DNA of 59,053 bases, taken from contig NW_003213081.1 of NCBI RefSeq assembly GCF_000006405.1, forward strand, positions 32,498 to 91,550, written 5' to 3'. This document shows, one piece after another, positions 1-10,017 of this stretch. A program made the translations under genes and the position numbers. The DNA comes from Perkinsus marinus ATCC 50983. Lineage: Eukaryota > Perkinsozoa > Perkinsida > Perkinsidae. Numbering within the stretch: position 1 is the first letter of the stretch; every line of letters begins with the position of its first letter. The notes below the pieces were generated by a model that worked only from the letters and a program-made list of their open reading frames with translations, ran no database searches and was not told the origin of the DNA.

Positions 1-1
1 C

Positions 2-346
2 CTCATAATCGCCGAGAAGCTTCATGCCGCCGATGGTGGTTATTGTCAAAGTCTTTGTGATGCATCCCCCGACTGCATCTTCAGCTACTGTGGTGACGAC
101 AACATATGCCATGACGTGGGCTCTGCTGCTTCGAGCGGAGCTGTCCCATGCGGTGCTGCGGTAACGTCGTTTGACAGCTGCTCCTCTGCATGCGAGTCAG
201 TCGCCGATTGTTCAGCAAGTCAGTGGAAATCTTTCTGCAAGACCTGGCTCGATACTCCTGTTTGTTTCGGTCTCCTCCAAAGTGCCAACGGATTGTGCTA
301 TGAGGTCTCGGCTGGATGTACTGGCACTGCCTATCCCTGTCCCTGA
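2..346 (+). CDS. C-terminal part of a secreted Cys-rich protein
   Basis: An open frame enters from the left edge and ends at TGA 344-346, so the start lies outside the window. About 114 residues are visible. They hold many cysteines in short spacings (YCQSLCDASPDC, FDSCSSACESVADC, FCKTWLD, YPCP at the end), which suggests an extracellular, disulphide-bonded domain, perhaps duplicated. I do not recognise the family. The frame continues upstream of the first in-frame GTG, so that GTG is not the start. Opposite-strand frames here lack this pattern. Confidence 0.6.
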   Translation, partial: LIIAEKLHAADGGYCQSLCDASPDCIFSYCGDDNICHDVGSAASSGAVPCGAAVTSFDSCSSACESVADCSASQWKSFCKTWLDTPVCFGLLQSANGLCYEVSAGCTGTAYPCP

Positions 347-1310
347 AGAGTACTACTTCACGCTGGTAGCGTGACGCCATACTGAAGTTTTTGTTACTGA
401 GCTATTCTTCATTATTGTTGTCATTCTGGATATCTCCATGCTAAGAGTATAAAGTAATTGATTGGACTCTATCTCTGTCTAGCCCCTCGGACTTGTGTTG
501 TTCATTCAGTTCATCTCCAGACATTTAGGGTACTTTTGAGAGTTGAGGAGAGTTCACATAACAATCGACAAAAAAGATTGCGCCTCGAGAAAATGAGTCA
601 TACAGGTCGATATACCTATTAATTCAGTTTGAATCGTCCGTGCCAATCCTAGAATATCTTTACTGCAGCCGTGTACAAATCAGCAGAACAAACATTCAAC
701 TTCGGTTTGAACTGCCTCTCCAAGTATGCAAGCTGGCTGGTTCACCCAGCGGCTAGACTAAACATTTTTCCGCCTTAACCTGGCTAGTAAGAAAATAGCA
801 TTTTCTTGTCGCCCAAGCTAAAGGTAGCTTGAGCTTCGACAGATGTGCAATGTATCAACATTTTCCATAATGTGTGGGGGACTCTCAAAAGTTATTGCTG
901 CCTATCCAATGCCGTCGATTAGACTCATCAATTTTCCAACATCAGGTGAGTCAGCAGCATGTGTGCAGCATATTTGACAATAATGGAACACCCACGCTTC
1001 GCGCTTACTCGAGAGTAATTACAATAGTTATTGAGAATCGCTGACATCGTCTACTACACCAACAGATCTTGTTGTTAGCAGCGCATTAGACTCTGGTCAT
1101 CGGATATGATAATTCACATCGCGTCTGCAGTGCAAGTAAATGCACCGCTCGACTCATCAAAACATTAACGTCTACACAACACGGCGATGCTTATAGATGA
1201 TGCTTCATTCCATTCATGGAGGTTTCTGAACAACATCTCACCAGTGGAGCAGTCATGAGAGCTTTATACAAAAATAATCAATCCTCAAACATAAAGCTCT
1301 GTCTTATGCA
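347..1310. other. Intergenic, no gene seen
   Basis: No long frame or convincing exon on either strand. It separates the end of the Cys-rich gene from the 3' end of the convergent mucin-like gene. I see no repeat or RNA gene here. Confidence 0.5.
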
Positions 1311-1318
1311 GTGCTGCC

Positions 1319-3694
1319 TTATGGGAGGATGGGAGGAGCATCAGTGAAGTCGCCAATAGAAGGCGCACTGGTAACTACCGGAGCTCCAGTGCTAGTAGCC
1401 TCCATCATAGAGGATTCAGTGGTGGACACCATTGAAGAGGCTCCAGTAGTCATAGACTCAGTCAGGGTGGCTGTGGGAGTAGTAGACTCATCCACAGGAG
1501 CTTCAGTTGTGGACTCGTCTACAGGGGCCTCAGTAGTGGACTCACCAACGGAGGCTTCAGTAGTGGACTCGTCTGCAGGAGCCTCAGTAGTAGACTCGTC
1601 TACAGGGGCCTCGGTAGTAGAGTCGTCTACAGCGGCTTCACTAGTGGGCTCGTCTATAGGGGCTCCAGTGGTAAACTCGTCTGCAGGGGCTTCAGTAGTA
1701 GACTCATCTACAGGGGCTTCAGTAGTGGACTCGTCTACAGGAGCCTCAGTAGTAGTCTCACCTACAGGGGCTCCACTAGTGGACTCGTCTATAGGGGCTC
1801 CAGTAGTAAACTCATTCACAGGGGCTTCAGTAGTAGCCTCACCTACAGGGGCCTCAGTAGTGGACTCTTCCATAGTGGCCTCAGTAGTGGACTCGTCTAC
1901 AGGGGATTTAGTGGTACCCTCATCTACAGGGGCCTCAGTAGTAGACTCGTCTACAGGGGCCTCAGTAGCAGACTCGTCTACAGGAGCTTCAGTAGTAGAC
2001 TCATCCACTGGGGCTTCAGTAGTAGAACCGTCTACAGGGGCCTCGGTAGTAGACTCACCAACAGGGGCTTCAGTAGTGGACTCGGCTACAGGAGCCTCAG
2101 TAGTAGACTCTTCCATAGTGGCCTCGGTAGTAGAGTCATCTACAGCGGCCTCAGTAGTAAACTCTCCAGTAGTGGCCTCAGTAGTAGACTCGTCAACAGC
2201 GGCCTCAGTAGTGGACTCGTCTACAGGGGCCTCGGTAGTAGACTCACCAACAGAGGCTTCAGTAGTAGACTCGTCTACAGGGGCCTCAGTAGTAGACACA
2301 TCTACAGGGGCTTCGGTAGTAGCCTCACCTACAGGAGCTTCACTAGTGGACTCGTCTATAGGGGCGCCAGTAGTAAACTCATTCACAGGGGCTTCAGTAG
2401 TAGCCTCAACTATAGGTGCTTCAATCGTGGACTCACCAACAGGGGCTTCAGTGGTAGCCGCATCTACAGGGGCCTCAGTAGTGGACACTTCTACGGGGGC
2501 GTCAGTAGTAGGTTCTTCTACAGGGGCCTCGGTAGTAGTAGACTCTGCAGGCGCCCCTGTCCCCGGCATCTCTGGTGTTTCCGTAGTATCATGGGGAGGG
2601 TATGGTGTTGTAGCCGTGAGGACGGAATGGTCGAAGCTGAGCTCAATAGTCGAGTCCTCAACCCGGTAGGTGTCGTCAACGGTATACATCGGGCCGTAGT
2701 CGCCAAAAACGCAAAAGCCGCCGCATCCCCTCTCAATTTTCGCCGTAGTGGACTGCATACCGCGTTGGACTCCCCTCCACTGGAGGATGAATGGGAGGCC
2801 GTGAGCGAGGACCTTAACGCGGTATCCCCGCATGTAACCAGAACGCTTCCTCATGGCGAGGAGAACATCGCCGGACGTTACCCACACAGGATCCCTCTTC
2901 TTAGGTTGATCAGCAGAATACCATGTCTTATACTTACCATCAAAGACGACACAATGAAGCCTCTCATCACCAAACTGATGCATCAGATACCAGGCGCCAT
3001 CGCCACCAGCGGGACCAAAGCAAGGAACAGCCGTCTGACCCCATGGGAGGTAGATGTTAGCCCGGGCTTTGGCCGTCAAAGTGACGTGATGATAATCCTC
3101 GTCCCGGCCGTGCTCACCATCCACCGGCTTGGGTGTGGTGGTTGCTTCCTCACCTACTGAATGATTTCCAGTCATCATGTCAGGTTCGACAGGAAGAGGA
3201 CGGAAGTAATAGGCGCTGATGTACGCATTGCCGACACCATTGTACATCTTCACGGTCGGGTAGTAACCAAACCAATGCCCAAAGGTGCCTCCGTGGACAC
3301 CAACGGTGAGATAACGGAAGTCCTCATCGTTGACGTTGTACCCTTTCGTCTTGGCGTAAACCGTCACGTCGGTGGCGACGCTGTCATAATCGTCCAATTT
3401 GAAGTCACCCGAGTAAACCCCAAACTTGGTAGTCTTCCGGGTATCAAAGAAGTCACCCGGCATAATATCAGTAATATCGCCAACGGCACTCGGCATGAAG
3501 TCCGCGGCCTCGCTATGGACACCACCCATACCGTGGTGGAATAGGTAATGAAGCATTTGAAAGAAATCCTCATGATCGCCGTTGTCAGTCGGTGGCTGTG
3601 GAGGCTTCGTCGGCAAGATGACCCCTTCAGACGACTTGTGGTCATCGGCAGCTGTCTGCCAGAGGACGATGGAGAGGAGGGGGGAATAGAGCAT
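1319..3694 (-). CDS. Secreted mucin-like repeat protein
   Basis: A single 791-residue frame with no intron needed. Residues 1-16 (MLYSPLLSIVLWQTAA) look like a signal peptide. Residues about 20-375 form a non-repetitive domain rich in Trp, Tyr and Gly that I do not recognise. Residues about 385-760 are nearly pure nonapeptide repeats of the type TTEAPVDES (variants VGE, VNE, ME), rich in Thr/Ser/Pro/Glu and so a likely O-glycosylated stalk. The C-terminus has no obvious hydrophobic anchor, so it is probably secreted or wall-bound. A 452-residue frame on the other strand is only the repeat read backwards (VVDSSTGAS). The structured N-terminal domain decides the strand. Confidence 0.75.
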   Translation of the reverse strand: MLYSPLLSIVLWQTAADDHKSSEGVILPTKPPQPPTDNGDHEDFFQMLHYLFHHGMGGVHSEAADFMPSAVGDITDIMPGDFFDTRKTTKFGVYSGDFKLDDYDSVATDVTVYAKTKGYNVNDEDFRYLTVGVHGGTFGHWFGYYPTVKMYNGVGNAYISAYYFRPLPVEPDMMTGNHSVGEEATTTPKPVDGEHGRDEDYHHVTLTAKARANIYLPWGQTAVPCFGPAGGDGAWYLMHQFGDERLHCVVFDGKYKTWYSADQPKKRDPVWVTSGDVLLAMRKRSGYMRGYRVKVLAHGLPFILQWRGVQRGMQSTTAKIERGCGGFCVFGDYGPMYTVDDTYRVEDSTIELSFDHSVLTATTPYPPHDTTETPEMPGTGAPAESTTTEAPVEEPTTDAPVEVSTTEAPVDAATTEAPVGESTIEAPIVEATTEAPVNEFTTGAPIDESTSEAPVGEATTEAPVDVSTTEAPVDESTTEASVGESTTEAPVDESTTEAAVDESTTEATTGEFTTEAAVDDSTTEATMEESTTEAPVAESTTEAPVGESTTEAPVDGSTTEAPVDESTTEAPVDESATEAPVDESTTEAPVDEGTTKSPVDESTTEATMEESTTEAPVGEATTEAPVNEFTTGAPIDESTSGAPVGETTTEAPVDESTTEAPVDESTTEAPADEFTTGAPIDEPTSEAAVDDSTTEAPVDESTTEAPADESTTEASVGESTTEAPVDESTTEAPVDESTTPTATLTESMTTGASSMVSTTESSMMEATSTGAPVVTSAPSIGDFTDAPPILP
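1490..2535 (+). repeat. 27-bp coding minisatellite
   Basis: About 38 imperfect tandem copies of a 27-bp unit, on the + strand roughly GACTCGTCTACAGGGGCCTC followed by AGTAGTA. Read on the minus strand it encodes the nonapeptide stalk of the mucin-like protein. Unit length is kept at multiples of 3 and no stop interrupts the frame, so the array is under coding constraint. Confidence 0.85.
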
Positions 3695-5000
3695 TTATCG
3701 AACCGCTACCTGAAATTCTAATCCCACTACGAACCGCGTCAACCACCGATTGCCTAAGAGAGCTTTAAATCTGCATCTTTTCAAAACCAAAAACAGCTGC
3801 GTTCACTAATCGTTTCAGATATTTTCGGTATCGGACGCCCGCGCAGTTTCAATCTGGATATTTTTATGCGGTGTGACATTCTCTGGAGCAGCTTTCCTCA
3901 TGGCGCAGGGGACGCACCATACATGATCCCCTCCTGCGTACAAGCTTACTGCAGAGATGAGACTGTGGTATCGGATCATTCCCCAAGGTCGAATCGTCGA
4001 GGTTACGCCGGTTTCTTTTGATATGGTACAGCTACTTTACGAACTGCAACTCCACTTCTTTAAGGAGGCTCTTATGCGGGATTTACTATCTATCTGTAAT
4101 GCACGCTCAACAATGGATTCGGTGAATAGCTGTGGATGACTATAGCAATTCTATCAGTACTTATTATTTCTCTGCTCATTTTCTGCGGAGTCGGTTGATG
4201 ATATAACTACTCGTAACCAACTACCAAGTTATGTAGAGGATTCGATTACACCAACATGCCGTGACGAGAATAATATCGAGTAATAACAGACAACCGCACA
4301 TGGACACGGACGGTTGCCTCCTGCGTCAAGCTCTTGAGAGGGAATGCCGTCAAGAAGTGACCTAAGCAAATACAACGCGAAAATAGTCACAACATCGTCG
4401 TGATCAACAGCTATGAATTTTACTCGAATAGCGACTAGGAGCAAAAAGGTTGCTGCTAATCTCACCTCGCAATCTATCCCACAAAGAGTCCCCACTGCCT
4501 CGAGTACAGAGGTAGGAGAGATGGTAGTCACCCGACGATGGTGGTATATAGAACCGACACTTGCCCAAGTACATAAACGACGAACGCATTGATCACTGTG
4601 GCGGTGGTATCAAGTAAAGGGATACTGCTACGTACAGTAATATCGCATAGTAGCATACAACGATGTACCCGGAGCGTGATAAATCGAATCGTTGGGAAAT
4701 CGGCTTCTTGAAGAGCGAGTGGTATGTAGAGAGTTGGACCAATGCTCGTATGCGAAAGAAGCCCACATAATTTCAAGACATGCAAGTAGTTTATAATCTT
4801 GAATAAGATTTTATAACAATGATAACACCATGAGTTTCCCTCGATATTCACATGAGCACTCCGACTCTTGCACAGATGGAAAGAGGTATGCTCGTAGGGA
4901 CATGACCCTAGTTGTATAGGAATGCTAGACTATCGAAAACTTTCCGTGTCGTTCGAATTTCAGAGCCAACAAACACGAATGATTAAATCTCTTATTTCAT
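3695..5000. other. Intergenic, no gene seen
   Basis: Upstream of the mucin-like gene. Only short overlapping frames (under 110 codons) with no recognisable content on either strand. Probably promoter DNA on the left, and flank of the foldback element on the right. Confidence 0.4.
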
Positions 5001-5746
5001 CTATACCTTTCAGAAATCTTTTTGGCGGATTAGGCTACCGATTAAGCGGATAAGGAGGTCACCTTCGCGGATAGGGACATCAATTTAGCGATGAGAGTCG
5101 AATAGGGAAATCAATTTCGCGAATAAAGACATCAATTTCATGATTAAGGAATGCAATTTCACAAACAAGGACATCGATTTCGGGTTAGAGTTCCATCTAC
5201 ACAGAAGATTCTTCGTGCTGCTAGAATTGAGTGATGATGTGTAAATGAATCCTTCACGCTGCGCAGAAACATCCTCCCCGAAATTATTTCTGAGAAGATG
5301 TAGTCCATGCGGAAGCCGGGCCTGAAGGACCTGGCGCACAATGACGCCTCCTTCGAGGTTCATGAGAGGAATAAGCACGAGACAGAAACGCTTCAGATGA
5401 CAAAAGTTTGTCTGACAAACTTCAGGGCCGACTTCCGCCTGGACTACATCTTCTCAGAAATAATTTCGGGGAGGATGTTTCTGCGCAGCGTGAAAGATTC
5501 GTTTACACATCATCACTCAATTCTAGCAGCACGAAGAATCTTCTGTGTAGATGGAACTCTAACCCGAAATCGATGTCCTTGTTTGTGAAATTGCATTCCT
5601 TAATCATGAAATTGATGTCTTTATTCGCGAAATTGATTTCCCTATTCGACTCTCATCGCTAAATTGATGTCCCTATCCGCGAAGGTGACCTCCTTATCCG
5701 CTTAATCGGTAGCCTAATCCGCCAAAAAGATTTCTGAAAGGTATAG
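5001..5746. mobile_element. Foldback element with ~325-bp inverted arms
   Basis: The left arm (about 5001-5325) and right arm (about 5421-5746) are inverted copies separated by about 95 bp. The outer ends read CTATACCTTTCAGAAATC and its complement. The same small frames appear in opposite orientation in each arm, with near-identical translations (for example MSLFVKLHSLIMKLMSLF), so these are shadows of the repeat rather than genes. Inside each arm a 20-25 bp motif around GACATCAATTTC recurs imperfectly. Flanking bases do not give a clear target-site duplication. It resembles a snap-back or MITE-like DNA element; no transposase frame is visible. Confidence 0.7.
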
Positions 5747-6049
5747 TCGACTCATACCATCATCAATGCAATGTTTTTCAGTTGCCCTACCCTTGGGAGC
5801 TGCGGACATTGATCTCTATAGTGGGCCAACACGAAGGGTCGGCTATGGCGATATGGAACTCGAAAGGGCATCTTATGGGCACTTTTGGGTCCGCTGGTGT
5901 GACAAAGCCCGCACATAACGGCTAAAGACAGGGCAGTGCTCGTGGAGAAACGCGGATGGGTAGACTCAATAAGAACGAATAAAATTCAGTTTCTGTCTGC
6001 ACGCAGGAGTTGATATGCAAACATCCTCAGAATTCGTCCAAATTCCAAA

Positions 6050-6340
6050 CTTCTTGCATGTGCGTGCAAATGTGCGCATAGGACGTAGCTAATAGTGGAC
6101 AGCACACCTTGAACAATGTTAAGTATACCGTTTGCGGCTCTTAGCATCATCATGTTATATGACTATTATATAATAAAACACGTATACATTGTGTAAAATA
6201 TATTCATGCATATGCGTGCAATTGTGTAGAACGCATAGGACATAGCTAATAGTGGACAGCACACCTTGGATGGACAATACTAAGTATACCACTCTCGGTT
6301 TTATAACATTATCATGTGACATAACTATTATACACCCCTC
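6050..6340. repeat. Direct duplication of ~130-bp unit
   Basis: Two diverged copies (about 6055-6180 and 6210-6340) share the blocks ATGCGTGCAA, GCATAGGAC, TAGCTAATAGTGGACAGCAC, CACCTTG and TAAGTATACC in the same order, each followed by AT-rich sequence with a TGACATAACTATTATA-like end. No coding potential. Confidence 0.6.
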
Positions 6341-6905
6341 CACATATTCTTAGCGTATCCGCTTTTTCGACTCATGTACAGCCACCACAACGAGGATCAT
6401 CTAGCAAAAACTGACCAGGACAGGCTGTCCTGGACAGCTGATGAGCACGAAAGCGCGCCGAAAGAGAGTGTAAAACCCGCCGTGCAGGGAGCCGCCGGGG
6501 GTCGAGACGCACTAGCAGGCTTGCGCCTCCAAATATGAGAGTGAAACATGGAGGGATACCCTTATGAAAGATTCTCTTTCTGTTGATGTATAGCACTAGA
6601 TCAGGAGCGGAGTTATGGATATACTCCCCCAGTAAAAGTTGGTATTTTGGGGCTCAATTTTAACACGTGTATGCTAAGAATATGTGGAGAAAACTTTTTA
6701 TCAATCTTCGACTTCTCACTAACTACGAAGAGTTGGGCCCTGAAACTTGGAGGTCATATCAGGTAAAGCATAAGTACATATCTCACTGAGCCGCAAGATG
6801 ATACTCGTTGTGATGGCTGTGTACGAGTCGAAAAACCGGATATGCTAAGAATGTGTGGAGGGGTGTATAGGAGAGCACGTATACATTCTGCAACATATAT
6901 TTTCA
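6328..6905. repeat. Inverted repeat pair flanking ~440 bp
   Basis: TATACACCCCTCCACATATT followed by CTTAGCGTATCCG..TTTTTCGACTC (6330-6376) returns as its reverse complement at about 6820-6872. A shorter relative (GCTAAGAATATGTGGAG) lies near 6673. The stretch between has no convincing gene. The arms could be terminal repeats of a small element, or two separate insertions. Confidence 0.5.
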
Positions 6906-7154
6906 ACAACCTCACTATAGTATCGATCTCAATGACACTCTCAAGAGCCTTGAATTGAAACCCTCGTCGACTCACATTGCCATCATCATGTTCAGTAACC
7001 GAGGAGCTCCCCTTGGCTTGCCCTTGCAATACACCACCCTCTCCAGAAAGGGATAATGCCCACGAACATACTGCTGCCTTTAGTGGTGACACGCCTACCT
7101 ACAGTGGGTCGCAACAACAATCACAGCAATCATGTGGGTGGAATAGATCCAGTG

Positions 7155-7322
7155 AGAATATATGCACATTATCAACTACTTGTGATAATATGAAAATTCC
7201 CAGGGAATTTCTCGTTGGTTTCTATACATTTCTACTCGAACTTCTGAATGAGTTTCTACAACAAGTAAAGAAACTGCTGAGCTCAGCAGCAGCTGAGGGA
7301 AGCGATCATATATTCCAATACC
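7155..7322 (+). repeat. Dispersed ~150-bp element, copy 1
   Basis: Shares ordered blocks with six other copies in the window: ATATGCACAT, ACTACTTGTGATAATATGAA, AATTCC..GG.AATTT, TTTCTATACATTTCTACTCG, then CTCAGC..GAGG and ends at CATATATTCCAA. This copy is intergenic. Family consensus: a GGGAAAATRTGCACATGG-like end and a GCTGAGGAAAGCRAACATAT-like end. Confidence 0.6.
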
Positions 7323-7524
7323 GTATCACACATGTAAGACTCTCGGAGTAATAACTCAAGTAGAGCAATAACAGAGGTAAGCCAATCTACTTGATATAGG
7401 CATACAAAACGCCTCGTACGAAAAAATATCATCTCGCATATGTAAAGGCGATTCCGACTAGTGCCCACCTGCCATGCAGAATTATAAGAACTTTTTCCCT
7501 AACAAAACCTCTCAAACACTTTTT

Positions 7525-8140
7525 TCATTCTTTAGAGTCAAAAGAAACCTTTTTGGCCTTGAGAGTTTCTATGTCACCTACCGCTTCAACAGCCGTGATT
7601 TCTCCATTTACATACAGCTGAGGCCGTCTACCGTCTACTGCTCGAGACGACAAATCCATACCACTCCTTTCTCCCTCAAATGCACCACGACCAACATTGA
7701 CTACGACGTACACAACATTGTGAACATAACAGAAACCATCACTTCGGCCAGGGCATGAACCCATCGCGAAATTGGAAGGCTTTTTCATATCTCATCCACC
7801 ACTCCATGAATTCTGCCAGGCCCGGAGCTTGCAAGCTGTGTTCCGCTTTCAGGCGCGCATATTTATTACTTACCAAATCTCGGGAGACTTTCTCGAAAGA
7901 ACTCATACGAACCGGTATGAATTCCACCATTCCATCTGCGATGGAGTTCTCGATAAAAGTCCCTCCGGAAGAAACCACGCTGAGCTTCAAGGCTCGAGCG
8001 CCACAAAGACCCAGCAGGGGCAACCCGATTATATGGAGAATTTGAAGACCTAGACTGGAGGGCAAGATTAGATTTATAATCGCCATCGAGGAAGTCGATA
8101 ATATGAACACCGAAAGCCACTTGAAACTTCGGAAGAGCAT
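7525..8140 (-). CDS. Hypothetical small membrane protein
   Basis: A minus-strand frame of 133 residues (8140-7739) opens MLFRSFKWLSVFILSTSSM and holds two hydrophobic stretches in its first 50 residues, then a basic/acidic region ending FRDGFMPWPK. A second frame (about 7750-7528) continues in another phase with FCYVHNVVYVVVNVGRG. The two may be joined by an intron or belong to different transcripts; I could not find a clear junction. Overlapping + frames (7755-8053) look like shadows. No family recognised. Confidence 0.35.
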
Positions 8141-8180
8141 CCTGGGAAAATAATACGAAAAGTCTTATGATGATACGGAG

Positions 8181-8957
8181 TTACTTTTTTCGATAGGTTC
8201 TGACCCATTCGAGGACCTCAGCTGGGCCGTTTTGTTGAGGGTCATAATAAACCACCAGTGAGGGTCGATCGTCGGGGATGCCTCGGAAGGTTATCACTGC
8301 ACAACGGAGGAGGGTGGTCTCTATGGGGTCGCAACGTATTGACCTGCGAACAGCTTTATTCTGACAGAGTAAAAAATTGCAAGAAACTCATGAAATGATT
8401 CGAAAGAAAAGAAATGCATTTCATGACGATCATGGAAAAAAATCCATCTTCCATCTGTGAAAAGACCCATTCGGATCATCATCATGTATTTTCATCAAAT
8501 AACCTTCTGAAACCCATTGTATTCATTCCACCAAGTAGGATTTACAACGTAACTATGATTCATCATAACTTCTCCATTGTGTGTTACGTGAAGCTTCTCT
8601 AATTCTTGTGCATGAAAAACGACCAACACCAGTCGTCGTACTGCTGAGCACCCTTGCTACCACATCGCAAAGTAGCCGAAACCGTTATATGGCATCCAGT
8701 TCCGACGACTGGCCTCGGCCTTCGGAAGGGGGAACATACCATAATACCCCCAAACAAACAATCCCTCGCTACCATTGTTTATCTAGCCATTGAGCCAGCT
8801 GCACTCTCCTAGCCTTCAACCGTGGCTCCAATCCATTATCATTTACAGCGACCAAACGATTCACGATCGACAACTGCCTTTCTCGAAGGGCGTAAACCAG
8901 TGGATGGGATTTCGGTAAAAGATGGTGACGGAAAAAATAAAGTCGGGCGATAGACAT
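8181..8957 (-). CDS. Probable mitochondrial protein, multi-exon
   Basis: Exon 1 begins at ATG 8957 with MSIARLYFFRHHLLPK, a basic amphipathic leader typical of mitochondrial import, followed by ALRERQLSIVNRLVAV and QLAQWLDKQ. A GT..AG intron then leads to RRNWMPYNGFGYFAM. The last exon (8343-8181) starts after a CGCAG acceptor and reads ETTLLRCAVITF .. VVYYDPQQNG .. EWVRTYRKK with stop TAA at 8181-8183. The middle exons between about 8344 and 8640 are not resolved. The family is not recognised; a mitoribosomal or respiratory-chain accessory protein would fit the size. Confidence 0.45.
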
Positions 8958-9154
8958 CAATGCGAGTTAACTACAATGACTTGCCTGACGAGCCGCATTA
9001 ATAACCCGTGGTAAAACGTCACGAAAATGTCCAGTTGATGGCGCGGTAAAAACGGACCGTTTTACGCGTTTTAAGAGCAAATAAGTTGACGTTTTATGGT
9101 ATCGAAAATTTTCATCTCTGATAATGAATGAAAATGAACAACCATTGTTACAAA

Positions 9155-9303
9155 ACATGTTTGCTTTCCTCAGCTGAGCTTGGGAGTTTCCTCACTGATT
9201 ATAGCAGTTTATATACGAATTGTACAGAAACCAACGAGAATTCCTCAAAATTTTTATATTGTCGATCACACATGTAGTTGACCATGTGCACATTCTCCCA
9301 CTC
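9155..9303 (-). repeat. Dispersed ~150-bp element, copy 2
   Basis: Reverse-orientation copy: begins CATGTTTGCTTTCCTCAGCT, includes GAGTTTCCTCACTGATTATA, TGTACAGAAACC and AAAATTTTTATATTGTCG, and ends TGACCATGTGCACATTCTCC. It lies upstream of the mitochondrial-type gene and downstream of the 147-residue gene. Confidence 0.65.
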
Positions 9304-9424
9304 TGTGAATAACTGTTATTCTCACTCACATACAAACTCGACGCCACAGCTCCTGTCGAAAAAGCAATAATGTAAGTTGGTGTTATGGAATGATCAAACG
9401 AGTAACCAGTAAATGACGACGCAC

Positions 9425-10017
9425 TTAGGCGATTTCACGCTCCAAATCCAACGCTCTGTGAAGACTGTTGAAGAACTCTTGCGCTGATATCACGTAGGAG
9501 GCGAAGTTCATGTTGGCGACAAACCTGATGGAAAATCACCGCAACGACAACAGCGCGGTGCTCACATCTCTTCTGCTTCCTCAGCAGTGACCAACTCGAT
9601 GCCAACTAATGCACATATGTAGTCCAGGGCCGCCTTGAGCTGGGATGACTTCTTCAGAAGGCGTTCACCACTTGCACAATCATCAGTAGCACCTACAATA
9701 ACATCCATACGACAACCGACCCCCTCCACGCGCGAGTCTTACGTTTGAAACTGTCAAGGCACGCCACTTGGAAGTCTCCTTGCTCTCGAAGAAGACGACC
9801 CAAATTCTTCACGGCATCGTTATATTGCTGGAGGGGCTCATCACTCTGAAAATAGTATGATAGTAATCGATCGACCTTAACACGCGATATATATTGTAAT
9901 TACATCAGCAGCATTAGCTCCTTCAGAATTGCCTTTGGAATCCACCACGGGCAAGGCGGTTTCAACAACAGTGCCTTTCCACTCCTCTGGAGTCAACTGA
10001 CCGTCTTCGATTGGCAT
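9425..10017 (-). CDS. Hypothetical helical protein, 147 aa, 4 exons
   Basis: Exons 10017-9904, 9845-9743, 9692-9566 and 9524-9425 join in frame to 444 nt. Introns are 58, 50 and 41 bp with GT..AG ends. The product starts MPIEDGQLTPEEWKGTVVE, continues QQYNDAVKNLGRLLREQGDF, KKSSQLKAALDYICALVG and VTAEEAEEMFVANMNFAS, and ends LDLEREIA. It is mostly helical and acidic, with no signal peptide or membrane span. The longer upstream frame (to 10215) is not used here because the ATG at 10017 begins the well-behaved part. Function unknown. Confidence 0.6.

Noticed and set aside
1311-2669. 452-residue + strand frame of VVDSSTGAS repeats
   Set aside because: It is the antisense of the 27-bp coding array; the minus frame has a signal peptide and a non-repetitive domain that the + frame lacks.
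5085-5662. Twin small genes encoding MSLFVKLHSLIMKL-type peptides
   Set aside because: They are mirror frames in the two arms of the foldback element, low-complexity and without other support.
7755-8053. Two + strand frames of about 95 codons
   Set aside because: They overlap a minus-strand frame with membrane spans and have no features of their own.
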